Positions 10,402-19,048 of a DNA stretch of 64,000 nucleotides are shown here, piece after piece; within the stretch, counting starts at the first letter, position 1; each line of letters opens with the position of its first letter. The notes under the pieces were generated by a model. The model was not told where the DNA came from. It saw nothing but the letters and a program-made list of their open reading frames with translations, and made no database searches. The position numbers and the translations under genes were made by a program. The DNA comes from Nodosilinea sp. FACHB-141 (GTDB lineage Bacteria; Cyanobacteriota; Cyanobacteriia; Phormidesmidales; Phormidesmidaceae), in NCBI RefSeq assembly GCF_014696135.1, contig NZ_JACJPP010000013.1:186001-250000 (forward strand), read 5' to 3'.

Positions 10402-10819
10402 AACCTACTGCCTAGACTCAAATATCTGGCTGTACGCCCTGCTGAAAAACCGTCACTCTACCTCAGAAGATCTTCATAAGGCTCAAGTTTCTCATGACTT
10501 AATTGATGCTTCAGGGGTTGTTATCAGCATTCAGGTAGTTAACGAGGTTTGCGTCAATCTCATCAAAAAAGCACAATTTAATGAATCTCAAGTTCAAAGC
10601 TTGATTCAGGACTTTTACAATGGCTGTCGAGTAATTGCACCTGATCAGGCTCTGCTGACCCTTGCATCTGAGACCCGTGACCGCTACAGTCTTTCTTTTT
10701 GGGATGGGCTGATTGTTGCTGCCGCTTTAACAGCCAATGTATCTACCCTCTACTCGGAGGATATGCAAAACAATCTCAGGGTTTTCGATCAACTTACGAT
10801 TACCAACCCCTTCCTCTAA
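10385..10819 (+). CDS. PIN-domain ribonuclease toxin
   Basis: About 144 residues. The start is the ATG at 10385 (MTATAKTYCLDSNIWLYALL), overlapping the antitoxin by 17 bp. Conserved PIN acidic residues are visible: D in YCLDSNIW, E in VVNEVC, and D in SFWDGLIVAAA, which together bind metal for RNA cleavage. VapC-like toxins of this fold cut tRNA or rRNA when the antitoxin is lost. The domain appears complete, so the toxin is probably functional. Confidence 0.87.
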   Translation: MTATAKTYCLDSNIWLYALLKNRHSTSEDLHKAQVSHDLIDASGVVISIQVVNEVCVNLIKKAQFNESQVQSLIQDFYNGCRVIAPDQALLTLASETRDRYSLSFWDGLIVAAALTANVSTLYSEDMQNNLRVFDQLTITNPFL

Positions 10820-10858
10820 ATTTATCTGTAGATCCTTATTTCTATCGCCCAACCTGCC

Positions 10859-12160
10859 GTGGCCCAAGTCGCAATCGAAAACGTTTACAAAACCTTTCCT
10901 AAGTCTCGCCAATCCCACGGGGCAGAGGCTACTGAGCCAGATGCCGAACCAGATGCAGCGGCGGTGCTCAAGCGCATCAACCTTACCGTTGAGGATGGCG
11001 AGTTCATGGTGCTGGTTGGCCCCTCGGGCTGCGGCAAAAGCACTCTGCTGCGGCTGATCTCGGGGCTGGAGGCGATTACGGGGGGCAGCATTTGGGTGGG
11101 CGATCGCAAAGTCAACGACCTGCCCCCCAAGCTGCGCGACACCGCCATGGTGTTCCAGAGCTATGCCCTCTACCCCCACCTGACGGTCTACGACAACCTC
11201 GCCTTTGGCCTGCGCCGCATGGGGGCCGACCTGAGCAAATCCCTACCAGAACTGGAAGAAAAACCTGTACCCCTCAGCGACTCCCCCGCCAACCAGGAGC
11301 TAGAGCGCTTGCTCACCGAAAGCCGCTGGTGGGAGAAGCCCTTAGTCTCAATTACGCGCCGGCTACCTCCTAGCCTACGCTATGTCTCTGAGGCCGAGCG
11401 CCTGATCGACGAACGGGTGCGGGCCGTGGCCAAGATGCTGCAAATTGACCTGCTGCTCAACCGTCAGCCCCGGCAGCTCTCGGGCGGGCAAAAGCAGCGA
11501 GTGGCATTGGGTCGGGCCATGGCTCGAAATCCCCAGGTGTTTTTGATGGATGAGCCCCTGTCAAACCTGGATGCCAAACTGCGGATGGAAACCCGCGCCC
11601 AGATTGTGAAGTTGCAGCGGCAGCTCGGCATTACTACCATCTACGTCACCCACGACCAGGTGGAGGCCATGACCATGGGCCACCGCATCGCTGTGATGAA
11701 TCTGGGTCAAATTCAGCAGGTGGCCACTCCGCTAGAGCTGTACAACCGCCCCGCCAATCGCTTTGTGGCTGGCTTTATTGGCTCGCCGCCAATGAACGTC
11801 ATTCCGGTGCAGGTGCAGGCTCCATTTTTGCTGGTGCATCCCGAATTTCGCCTATCGCTACCCAGCAGTTGGGACGATCGCCTGCTGCCCTACGACAACC
11901 GCGAAGCACTGCTAGGCATTCGCCCTGAGCACCTCAGTTTGGCCCTACCCGCACCTAAGAATATTCGCGGTCATGTCACCCACATGGAAGCCCTGGGCAG
12001 CGAAACCTACCTGACGGTGCGAACCAAGGATCTAACGCTGCTAGCCAAAATTCCCCCCGACGAGGTGGTGCGAATTGGCGATGAGGTGTGGCTAGCGATC
12101 GCCTCCGAAAAAGTCCACCTTTTTGACCCAGAGAGTGACGCCTCCCTTTGGAGCTGCTAA
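10859..12160 (+). CDS. ABC transporter ATP-binding protein, MalK/UgpC type
   Basis: A 433-residue ATPase with a GTG start. Walker A is GPSGCGKST, the signature is LSGGQKQRVALGRAMA, Walker B is VFLMDEPLSNLDAKLR, and the switch histidine is YVTHDQVEAM. A C-terminal TOBE-like regulatory region (LGIRPEHLSLAL) places it among ATPases for sugars, glycerol-phosphate or compatible solutes such as glucosylglycerol. Between the Q-loop region and the signature there are roughly 55-60 extra residues (around ELEEKPVPLSDSPANQELER) compared with standard MalK. Cyanobacterial members often carry such inserts. No permease or binding-protein gene is adjacent, so it may serve several transporters. Confidence 0.9.
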   Translation: MAQVAIENVYKTFPKSRQSHGAEATEPDAEPDAAAVLKRINLTVEDGEFMVLVGPSGCGKSTLLRLISGLEAITGGSIWVGDRKVNDLPPKLRDTAMVFQSYALYPHLTVYDNLAFGLRRMGADLSKSLPELEEKPVPLSDSPANQELERLLTESRWWEKPLVSITRRLPPSLRYVSEAERLIDERVRAVAKMLQIDLLLNRQPRQLSGGQKQRVALGRAMARNPQVFLMDEPLSNLDAKLRMETRAQIVKLQRQLGITTIYVTHDQVEAMTMGHRIAVMNLGQIQQVATPLELYNRPANRFVAGFIGSPPMNVIPVQVQAPFLLVHPEFRLSLPSSWDDRLLPYDNREALLGIRPEHLSLALPAPKNIRGHVTHMEALGSETYLTVRTKDLTLLAKIPPDEVVRIGDEVWLAIASEKVHLFDPESDASLWSC

Positions 12161-12164
12161 CCTT

Positions 12165-12208
12165 TTGTAGCCGCAGAGATCTGCAACAGCAGATCTCTGC
12201 GGCTACAA
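12165..12208 (+). repeat. Perfect 20-bp inverted repeat with 4-nt loop
   Basis: Two perfect 20-bp arms (12165-12184 and 12189-12208) flank AACA, beginning four bases after the stop of the ABC ATPase gene. The arm reads TTGTAGCCGCAGAGATCTGC. It would form a very stable RNA hairpin and could act as terminator or 3' stabiliser. Its GTAG...CTAC ends also resemble the other palindromic repeats in this window. Confidence 0.8.
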
Positions 12209-12232
12209 GCCGCGCCAATAAGGGAAAGCACC

Positions 12233-12742
12233 TTGCGTAAACCCCGTTCTGGTAAAACCCAGCTGCTCTCAGGGCTGACGCTGATCGGCACTATGGTTGT
12301 GGCTTTTGTCATAGTGCAGGCTCCCTGGGCGCACCCGCTTCGAACCTTGGTGCTGTTGGCTCTCCCCGGTGCGCAAGGTGCCCTAACCGCCAAAAATACA
12401 CTCAACCGGAGCCGTCTAAACCATTTTAATGGAGTGCTGGCGATCGCAGAGCTGATCGGGGCAGGGCTGCTAGGGGTAGCCGCCGCAATCGCCTTGCTAG
12501 GTGCTAGGTCGCTGCCGGTGCTCTATAGCAGCTGGGTTATCGCCGCGATCGCCACCCTAATTCTGGTGTTCGCTGCCGCCCTTGAGCTGCTGCGAGCGAT
12601 GAGCCGCAGGCGAAATCTGCGCCCGGTGTTGCTCAAGCTGTTGCTGCAAAGCCTAGCGCTGATTTTTTACGGCCTGCTGCTGCTGTGGATGGGGCTGCTG
12701 TTTGTGCTATCGCTAACGGGCGAGTCATACATGGGGAACTAA
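12233..12742 (+). CDS. Unrecognised four-helix membrane protein
   Basis: About 169 residues with a TTG start (no ATG is available before the first hydrophobic segment). Four hydrophobic stretches suggest transmembrane helices: near residues 11-30 (LLSGLTLIGTMVVAFVIV), 65-90 (LIGAGLLGVAAAIALLG), 97-120 (SWVIAAIATLILVFAAALEL) and 135-160 (LALIFYGLLLLWMGLLFVL). Short basic loops (MSRRRNLR) suggest cytoplasmic faces. No family is recognised. It lies between the ABC ATPase hairpin and the convergent GH31 gene. Confidence 0.7.
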   Translation: MRKPRSGKTQLLSGLTLIGTMVVAFVIVQAPWAHPLRTLVLLALPGAQGALTAKNTLNRSRLNHFNGVLAIAELIGAGLLGVAAAIALLGARSLPVLYSSWVIAAIATLILVFAAALELLRAMSRRRNLRPVLLKLLLQSLALIFYGLLLLWMGLLFVLSLTGESYMGN

Positions 12743-12796
12743 GGGGGGAGCGAGCGCCCCAAAAGCTTGCCAATCGACCCAGCTACCTCCACCTAA

Positions 12797-15268
12797 TCAT
12801 TCATCCTGCCGCACCTTTAGATTGATCTGCTTAAAGACTGCACTGGATAGCATTTGCCCTGCCACCGCTACCTTTTGACCATCCACCCAGGCTTGCTCCA
12901 GGGTTGGCCCATGCAGGTGCAGGTTTACTCGCTTATAGGGAAACTCGTAGTCTCCCTGCGATCGCCAGGTGAGGGTTAAGGTCTGCCCCTGCTGGCTGAG
13001 GTGCCACTGGTCTAATCGCGAGTCGCCGTAGCCTTCCCCGGCGTCGCTGTAGAGCTGGCCCTGGCTTTCCCACTCCACATCAGAGCCTAAGGCCGGCGGG
13101 TAGAGGTGCAGGGTCAGGTCTTTACCTTCAGCCAGGGGCAAAATGCTGCCCCCCCTTACCAGCAGAGGAATTTGCTCCAGCGGGGTCGGTAGCTCGACGG
13201 TTTGCCCGCCCTGCCATAGCGTGTCATCCCAAAAGCTGTACCAATCGCCGGGGGGGAGGGCAACTTGGCGGCAGCGCTCTCCCTGGGTCATCACTGGACA
13301 CACCAGCAGCGCGTCCCCCAGACAAAAGGCATCCTCTCGGTTCCACAGATTTTCATCGGCCGGGTTCAGCCAGAACAGCGGGCGCACAGGGGGATGTCCC
13401 TGTTCAGCGGTCTCCCACACCAGGGTATAGAAGTAGGGCATTAGCTGCTGACGGAGCTGCAAAAAACGGCGCGCAATGCTGAGGCAGGGTTCGCCGTAGG
13501 TCCAAGGGGCGCGATGCCCCACGCTGACGGCGCTGTGGGTGCGGTAAAAGACCATAAAGGTGGCCATTTGAAACCAGCGCAGGTACAGTTCAGGCCCCGG
13601 ATTTCCCAAAAACCCGCCAATGTCAGGGCCGCAATAGGCTACCCCCGACAGCCCCAGACCCAAAACGGTGGCTACGGTCTGACGTAGCGCCTCCCAGGTC
13701 GAGACGATATCACCAGTCCAGGTCCAGGCGTAGCGCTGCAGCCCTGCCCAGCCCGATCGCGTCACTACGAAGGGACGAATGTGGGGTCGATGGCTTCGCA
13801 GGCTTTCGAAGGCGGCACGGGTTTCAAGCATGCCGTAGACGTTGTGGGCTTCGCGGTGGTCGCCGCCGCGCCCCTCTAGCTTGTGCTGGGTCGCTAGGGG
13901 CAGGGTGGGGTCGCCCCAGGCTACAAAGGCCGCCGGTTCGTTCATGTCGTTCCAAAAACCGGCTACCCCTGCCTGCAGCAGGTAGGAAAACTGGCGGCTC
14001 CACCAGTCGCGCACAATCGGGTCGGTAAAGTCAGGGAAGACCGATCGCCCCGGCCAGACGGGGGCAACCACCAGATCGCCGTTGGCGTAGGTGCAGAAGG
14101 CGTCGAGAATTTGCCCCTCTAAGAACAGGTTGCTGTGGCGGTTGTGCTGAATGCCGGGATTGTTGATCGCGATCAGCCGCACGCCATTTGCCGCTAGCTC
14201 CGCCGTAAACTGCCGAAACTTGGGGAACCGCTGAGGGTCAATGGTGAAAGCGCGGTGGTTGACCTGGCAGTCAATATCCACATGCAGGGCGCTGAGGGGC
14301 AGGTCGTGTTGCTGAAAGTTTTGCACCTCCTGGCGCAGGGTGGCCTCGGTGCGGTAGCCCCAGTGGGATTGGTGATACCCCAGGGCCCAGCGGGGTGGCA
14401 GGGGTGCCCGACCAGTGAGCTGGGTGTAGCGCTGCATGAGCTGGGGTGGCGCACCGATCGCTAGGTAATAGCGCAGGGCACCGGCCTCAAATGTGGTGGT
14501 AGCTTGCTGGCCCAGCCGTAGCTCGCCCCGAAAGGTGTTTTCGTAAAACACCAGATAGCTGCCTTGCCGGTGTAAACCCAGGTACACCGGAATGCAGATA
14601 TACATCGGGTCGGTGCCGGGTTCGTAGATGTTGCCGGGGTCGTAGTTCCAGAACTGGTAGGTTTTGGTCTGGGCTGGGCCGCTCTGCTCTGAAACTACGG
14701 GTCGCCGCAGGTTAAAGGTTGCCGCCCGTTCCCCCAGGCCGTAGAGGCACTCTTCGTCCCGCAGGGGGGTAGTCTGCTGCCACCCTTCTCCCAAACGCTG
14801 GGGAGGGAGTTCTTGGCGAATCTGGCCGGTCTGATCAGCGATCGCCAAACTGCCGTCCCAACCTACGCTGATCGTGAGTTCAGAACTAGAAAGCACCCAT
14901 CCCTGAGACTGCTCTTCTAGTTGGGTGGTGACGGCGGGCCAGGGGTGGTCGGCTAGGCCATAGGGCAAAGGCAACCGACCGGGCTGCCAAGTGACGCGAA
15001 CGAAATCTGGTGTTAAAAAGGCGAGTTCGAGGGAGGCGTGCTCAAACTCAATCTCAGCGCCCCGCTTGGTGGGGGTGGCATGAAGTCCTTTGCCTACGAC
15101 CGTGGGGGCAGTTGCTGGCGGGGTTTGGTAGAGGCGATCGCGGCGATCGCGCTGCCACGAGTACCAAATCGCGTAGGGCATGTACCTCAAAAACCACAGG
15201 GCTTGCAGCACAAATTTCAGCCTTAGCCAGAGTGGTTTTAGCACAGCCATCCTTTTGCTTGCCCCCAA
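12797..15268 (-). CDS. GH31 family alpha-glucosidase
   Basis: An 823-residue glycosidase. The nucleophile motif is GFWNDMNEPAAF (WNDMNEP, the Asp attacks). Other GH31 landmarks are PLPPRWALGYHQSHWGYR, LHVDIDCQ and FVVTRSGWAGLQRY, followed by GPDIGGF. It would release glucose from alpha-linked glucosides. The N-terminus (LWLRLKFVLQALWFLRYMPY) is hydrophobic enough to associate with a membrane, but I see no signal cleavage site. The start is taken as TTG at 15268 with AGAGGA five bases upstream. The ATG at 15250 is an alternative lacking a spaced ribosome site. Confidence 0.93.
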   Translation of the reverse strand: MGASKRMAVLKPLWLRLKFVLQALWFLRYMPYAIWYSWQRDRRDRLYQTPPATAPTVVGKGLHATPTKRGAEIEFEHASLELAFLTPDFVRVTWQPGRLPLPYGLADHPWPAVTTQLEEQSQGWVLSSSELTISVGWDGSLAIADQTGQIRQELPPQRLGEGWQQTTPLRDEECLYGLGERAATFNLRRPVVSEQSGPAQTKTYQFWNYDPGNIYEPGTDPMYICIPVYLGLHRQGSYLVFYENTFRGELRLGQQATTTFEAGALRYYLAIGAPPQLMQRYTQLTGRAPLPPRWALGYHQSHWGYRTEATLRQEVQNFQQHDLPLSALHVDIDCQVNHRAFTIDPQRFPKFRQFTAELAANGVRLIAINNPGIQHNRHSNLFLEGQILDAFCTYANGDLVVAPVWPGRSVFPDFTDPIVRDWWSRQFSYLLQAGVAGFWNDMNEPAAFVAWGDPTLPLATQHKLEGRGGDHREAHNVYGMLETRAAFESLRSHRPHIRPFVVTRSGWAGLQRYAWTWTGDIVSTWEALRQTVATVLGLGLSGVAYCGPDIGGFLGNPGPELYLRWFQMATFMVFYRTHSAVSVGHRAPWTYGEPCLSIARRFLQLRQQLMPYFYTLVWETAEQGHPPVRPLFWLNPADENLWNREDAFCLGDALLVCPVMTQGERCRQVALPPGDWYSFWDDTLWQGGQTVELPTPLEQIPLLVRGGSILPLAEGKDLTLHLYPPALGSDVEWESQGQLYSDAGEGYGDSRLDQWHLSQQGQTLTLTWRSQGDYEFPYKRVNLHLHGPTLEQAWVDGQKVAVAGQMLSSAVFKQINLKVRQDE

Positions 15269-15463
15269 GTGATTCCTCTTTGTCAGGCTAGGGGCAAGCT
15301 GAGGCCACGACTTCCCCTAAAGGCCCAAAAAATTTGTCTACCCACAGAGAGAATTAGCCCTTAGCCTATTCCCCCCTTCCCCCTCCGCCCGCAGCTAGAT
15401 GGGAATAACCCTTCCGCTAGGATTTAATGGGGCCAAACACTTCGCCTTATTTTGAGAGCAGCT

Positions 15464-16897
15464 GTGCCTTTTTCTCCCTATCTGGCTATCAATCAGCAAC
15501 TAGCTGCCCGAGGAATTAAGCCCCAGTACGTGACCGGCATGGATTCTGCCACCCAGGGGCTACAGTCGGCGGCCAGCTATCTCAACGGAAAGGATTTGCC
15601 AGCTGGGGGTCCGGTGCCTCAGCTGGCGGTAGGGCTGGCTCAGGCCATCGGCAGTTTGCCCAATGCAATCAACGATGCCATCATCACCGGGTTAGGCTGG
15701 CTCGATGCCTCTAGCCCAGGGGCTCTAGAGCAAGTGCGGTCCGAAACCTTGGCCCAATGGGCGGTCAACCAATACCCCCAGCGGCAGTATCCGGCGATGA
15801 TGGTGGGCTCCTCTAACGGAGCGGTCTCTCATCTGTGTGCGGCCCTGGGCATTCCCTGGCTGCCCCAAACCCTGCTGGTTTGTGCTCGCCACTCAAGCGA
15901 CAAAGATGACCCCAAGCAGGCCTTAACCTGGGCCAAAGACCGAGTGCAGCGTTTGCTAGCGGCGAATCCCGACCTGGCGGCCTACCAAATGCACGACCCC
16001 AACCAGGACCGGTTGAAGGTGGGACAGGTGGCCTATTTTCGGCTCAAGCGCAGGCGGCTGGGGGCCGCCTATCGGCAGTTTTTGCAGCAAAACTTGATGC
16101 CAGGGGGCACCCTGTTTTTGGTGGAATGTCAGTACAAGTGGCCGGCCACCCAGGTCAGCGATCGCCATTTCTTTCAGGTGGGCGGCAAGGGCGGCATCCA
16201 TCGCGCAGAATATGTCGAGGGTAGCCCTCGGGTAGCAGAATTTCTTAAGCAGCAGGGGTCTGAGCATAGCCACTGGCACAGCCCCCCCTCTGACGGCGAC
16301 TGGCCCGAGGCAGAATGGGGCTTTGAGCCGGCTCTGCGCGAAGATGCGATCGCCTTTGCCGAGGAGAACGGCTTCAAGGTACAGCGGATTATGTTTGACG
16401 ATCCCCAATCCCTCAGTCCGTTGGTGGCCGACCTGCATCGCTGGTGGTACGACCAGCTGGGTGTGCCCAGCGATCGCCTGCTGGCCGAGTCGTTTGTCTA
16501 CCTGCACCCCTGGCTATGTATGCGCCTGGGTCTGGTGCCCTACTGGACGGTGTTTAACGACCAAACTTCCCTGGGGTTGCTCAAGGACTATTTGCAAACC
16601 ACCGAACCCTACAACGATATCTATCTCACCCTGTTTTCCAATGGCATCAACTCGCTGGGGATTGCTCCGATTGAGCAGTGGCGATCGGAAATTTTGTCTC
16701 AGGCCCACCGCCGAGGCGAGTTTTTGGGCGTCAAAGAGCAGCGCTTTCCGCGAGACAATGCCTCGATCATTCAGCACTACCTAGACCTGAAGCAGATGCC
16801 AGGGCAATTCCCCATACCTGAGCCGCTAACCCTGCACCAGCTTGGAGAATTTTTGGAGCAACGAGGCGATCGCTATGCCGTAGATTGGTTGAGCTAG
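15464..16897 (+). CDS. Unrecognised protein, possible alpha/beta-hydrolase fold
   Basis: About 477 residues. The start is uncertain: GTG at 15464 (MPFSPYLAINQQL) with GAGAG five bases upstream, or TTG at 15452 four codons earlier. A GxSxG-like element, VGSSNGAVSHL, near residue 125 resembles a hydrolase nucleophile elbow. Several conserved-looking His/Asp segments follow (ECQYKWPATQVSDRHFFQVG; HSHWHSPPSDGDWPEAEWGF). No membrane segment or signal is seen. I do not recognise a named family. The hydrolase idea is inference from one motif only. Confidence 0.7.
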   Translation: MPFSPYLAINQQLAARGIKPQYVTGMDSATQGLQSAASYLNGKDLPAGGPVPQLAVGLAQAIGSLPNAINDAIITGLGWLDASSPGALEQVRSETLAQWAVNQYPQRQYPAMMVGSSNGAVSHLCAALGIPWLPQTLLVCARHSSDKDDPKQALTWAKDRVQRLLAANPDLAAYQMHDPNQDRLKVGQVAYFRLKRRRLGAAYRQFLQQNLMPGGTLFLVECQYKWPATQVSDRHFFQVGGKGGIHRAEYVEGSPRVAEFLKQQGSEHSHWHSPPSDGDWPEAEWGFEPALREDAIAFAEENGFKVQRIMFDDPQSLSPLVADLHRWWYDQLGVPSDRLLAESFVYLHPWLCMRLGLVPYWTVFNDQTSLGLLKDYLQTTEPYNDIYLTLFSNGINSLGIAPIEQWRSEILSQAHRRGEFLGVKEQRFPRDNASIIQHYLDLKQMPGQFPIPEPLTLHQLGEFLEQRGDRYAVDWLS

Positions 16898-16985
16898 CCC
16901 TTCGCCGCATCGCTTAGGGCGCAGTGAAAATCACTGTGGCTTGTTACCCAACTCGCCCCATCAGGCGTTGGTTATTCTAGGTGCC

Positions 16986-18077
16986 CTACACCGGGTGGAA
17001 GAAAAATGAGGCTCCGAGAATGGCGAAGGTGGAGAGCAGCAGCACTCCTTCCAGCCAGTTCGATTTGCCATCCTGGCTGATTAGGTTGACGACGGCGACG
17101 GCGATGACAACGGCGATCGCCTCAAAGGGGCCAAAGTTCAAATCCATAGGCTGGCCAATAAAGTAGCCGATGATCACCAAAACGGGGGCTACCAGCAGTG
17201 CCACCAGCAGGCTCGACCCCATGGCGATCGACACCGACAGATCCATGTTGTTCTTCACCGCCATCCGCACAGCGGTGACATATTCTGCCGCACCGCCCAC
17301 CAGAGGCAGCAAAATCACTCCAGTAAACAGGTCGGTCAGCCCGAGGCTATTGGCAGTTTCTTCCACCGCTCCCACAAAAATTTCCGACTCAACGGCCACG
17401 CCAATCGTAGCGGCCAGCAGCACGCCAATCCAGAGCACTAGATTAGGCTTCTCAGCCTCGCCGTGCCCACCCTCACCGTGAGCGCCCTCTTGGTCGCTTA
17501 CGCCCACGTCGTAGAGGTAGCTATGAGTCTTCAGAGAAAACAGCAGCGTTAGCCCATAGACCACAATCATCACCACCGCCACGGTCAGCGACAGGCGGCT
17601 AATGGCAGTCGGCTCCACAATATTTGAGGTGTTGATCACCATGGCCGGCAGCACGATCGCTGTCACCGCCAGGGCCATGGTGCTGCCGTTAATGCCCGCC
17701 ACGTTTTGGTTAAACTCCTGCTCTTTGTAGCGCAGCCCGCCAAAGAACATCGACAGCCCCAACACCAGCAGCAGGTTGGCCAAAATCGACCCGGTAATGC
17801 TGGCTTTGACAATGTCGATTAGCCCCGCCTTGAGGGCGACCAGGGCAATAATCAGCTCGGTAGCGTTACCAAAGACGGCATTGATCAACCCACCAATGGT
17901 CGGTCCGGTCACCACCGCTAGCTCTTCGGTAGCGGTGCTCAGCCAAATCGCCAGGGGCACAATGGCCAGCGCCGACAGCACAAATATAGTTAGGGCACCC
18001 CACTCTAGCCGCTCTGCTGCGATCGAGATCGGAATAAAGAGCAGCAGGCCCAGGGAGACAATGTTTTTTATCGACAT
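16986..18077 (-). CDS. Calcium/proton antiporter (Cax family)
   Basis: A 363-residue inner-membrane antiporter with about eleven hydrophobic segments. The two signature repeats of the Ca2+/cation antiporter superfamily are present: GGLINAVFGNATELIIAL in the first half and LVGGAAEYVTAVRMAVK in the second, each supplying a cation-binding acidic residue. An acidic/His-rich loop between the halves (DQEGAHGEGGHGEAEKPN) is typical. It would export Ca2+ in exchange for H+. It converges with the upstream gene. A small hairpin CAGTG/CACTG at 16922-16936 lies between them. Confidence 0.92.
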   Translation of the reverse strand: MSIKNIVSLGLLLFIPISIAAERLEWGALTIFVLSALAIVPLAIWLSTATEELAVVTGPTIGGLINAVFGNATELIIALVALKAGLIDIVKASITGSILANLLLVLGLSMFFGGLRYKEQEFNQNVAGINGSTMALAVTAIVLPAMVINTSNIVEPTAISRLSLTVAVVMIVVYGLTLLFSLKTHSYLYDVGVSDQEGAHGEGGHGEAEKPNLVLWIGVLLAATIGVAVESEIFVGAVEETANSLGLTDLFTGVILLPLVGGAAEYVTAVRMAVKNNMDLSVSIAMGSSLLVALLVAPVLVIIGYFIGQPMDLNFGPFEAIAVVIAVAVVNLISQDGKSNWLEGVLLLSTFAILGASFFFHPV

Positions 18078-18286
18078 AAATAACCAGTTAAAGGAATAGG
18101 TGGGCCAGGAAGAGACAATACTTCACCCATGCAGCATTTTTCTGCCCATTCTCGGTTGAGAGGCTGTTCTGCGCAATCACCTTAGCAAATTCCACCAGCA
18201 AAGCACCCGTAACGCTCTCACAGAAATGGCCTAAGCGCATACGCTTCTCGAGCACCGCAGTCGCCGAACCAACTTGTGCCGCTCGG

Positions 18287-19048
18287 CTACCCCGCCAGCA
18301 GTTGCATCATCTGCTCTTGGCTAAGTACATTGCCCACTACCCGCCGTACGGGTTCTGGAGAAACCTGAATCAGGGTTGGGGTCGCCGTGATATTAGCGGC
18401 CTCGGCTTCGTCAGGGTGAGTGGTGACGTCAATTACCTGAAGGGTGTAGGCACCAGGCAGGGTTGACTCTAGCGTGGTGTACAAAAACCGCAGCATTTTT
18501 TCGGTGACAGCCGTGTCGGTAGCCCTGACAAACAGCTTGAAGCAGTGCGCTTGGGGCAGCGGGTCAACCGCTAGCGGTATTTCCAGCAGCGGTGTAGTGG
18601 GAGTAGGGACAGCGATCGCCTGCTCGACGCGCATCACCAAATCGTGGCATTCCCATAGTTCGGGAAAGGTGGATTGGTACGACTCGATCAGCGCTACCGA
18701 ACATTCTTCAGCGCTGGTGTAGTTGGGCTGCCACTGCAATTCCCCTAGGCTAAACAACGCGTTGAGCAGGGGTTGAAACCGTAGGACTCGGGGGTAAGCC
18801 TCGGCCACGGTCACAGGGGCTTGAGTAGCGGAGTTAACCCAGCGATCTACGGTGGCGGTAAAGCAGGGCAGCAAAAAGTAGGGCGGCTCCGGCAGCTCCA
18901 GGTGGGTTTGTAAAGCCGCACAGAGGTCGATGTGCCAGTGGGCCCGCTTTTGCTCATCGATGCAGTAGACGCAGTCGCCCCCTGGAGTAAAGAGGGCAAT
19001 ACCTTTAAAGCTAGAGGCGACTGCACCAACCGCAGCGCCATTAGACAC
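18287..19048 (-). CDS. KaiB-domain protein with extra N-terminal domain
   Basis: A 253-residue protein starting with GTG, overlapping the end of the PilT-like gene by 8 bp (translational coupling likely). Residues about 167-252 resemble KaiB, the thioredoxin-like clock protein: FKLFVRATDTAV, YTLQVIDVTTHPDEAEAANI, ATPTLIQVSPEPVRRVVGNV. The ATPTL and PVRR-xx-G positions match KaiB consensus. The first about 160 residues are a separate domain I do not recognise, with scattered Cys and Trp. It is thus not the core KaiB (about 100 residues) but an extended paralogue. Whether it switches fold or binds a KaiC-like ATPase is unknown; the genomic coupling suggests a link with pilus or motility control. 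Confidence 0.85.
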   Translation of the reverse strand: MSNGAAVGAVASSFKGIALFTPGGDCVYCIDEQKRAHWHIDLCAALQTHLELPEPPYFLLPCFTATVDRWVNSATQAPVTVAEAYPRVLRFQPLLNALFSLGELQWQPNYTSAEECSVALIESYQSTFPELWECHDLVMRVEQAIAVPTPTTPLLEIPLAVDPLPQAHCFKLFVRATDTAVTEKMLRFLYTTLESTLPGAYTLQVIDVTTHPDEAEAANITATPTLIQVSPEPVRRVVGNVLSQEQMMQLLAG

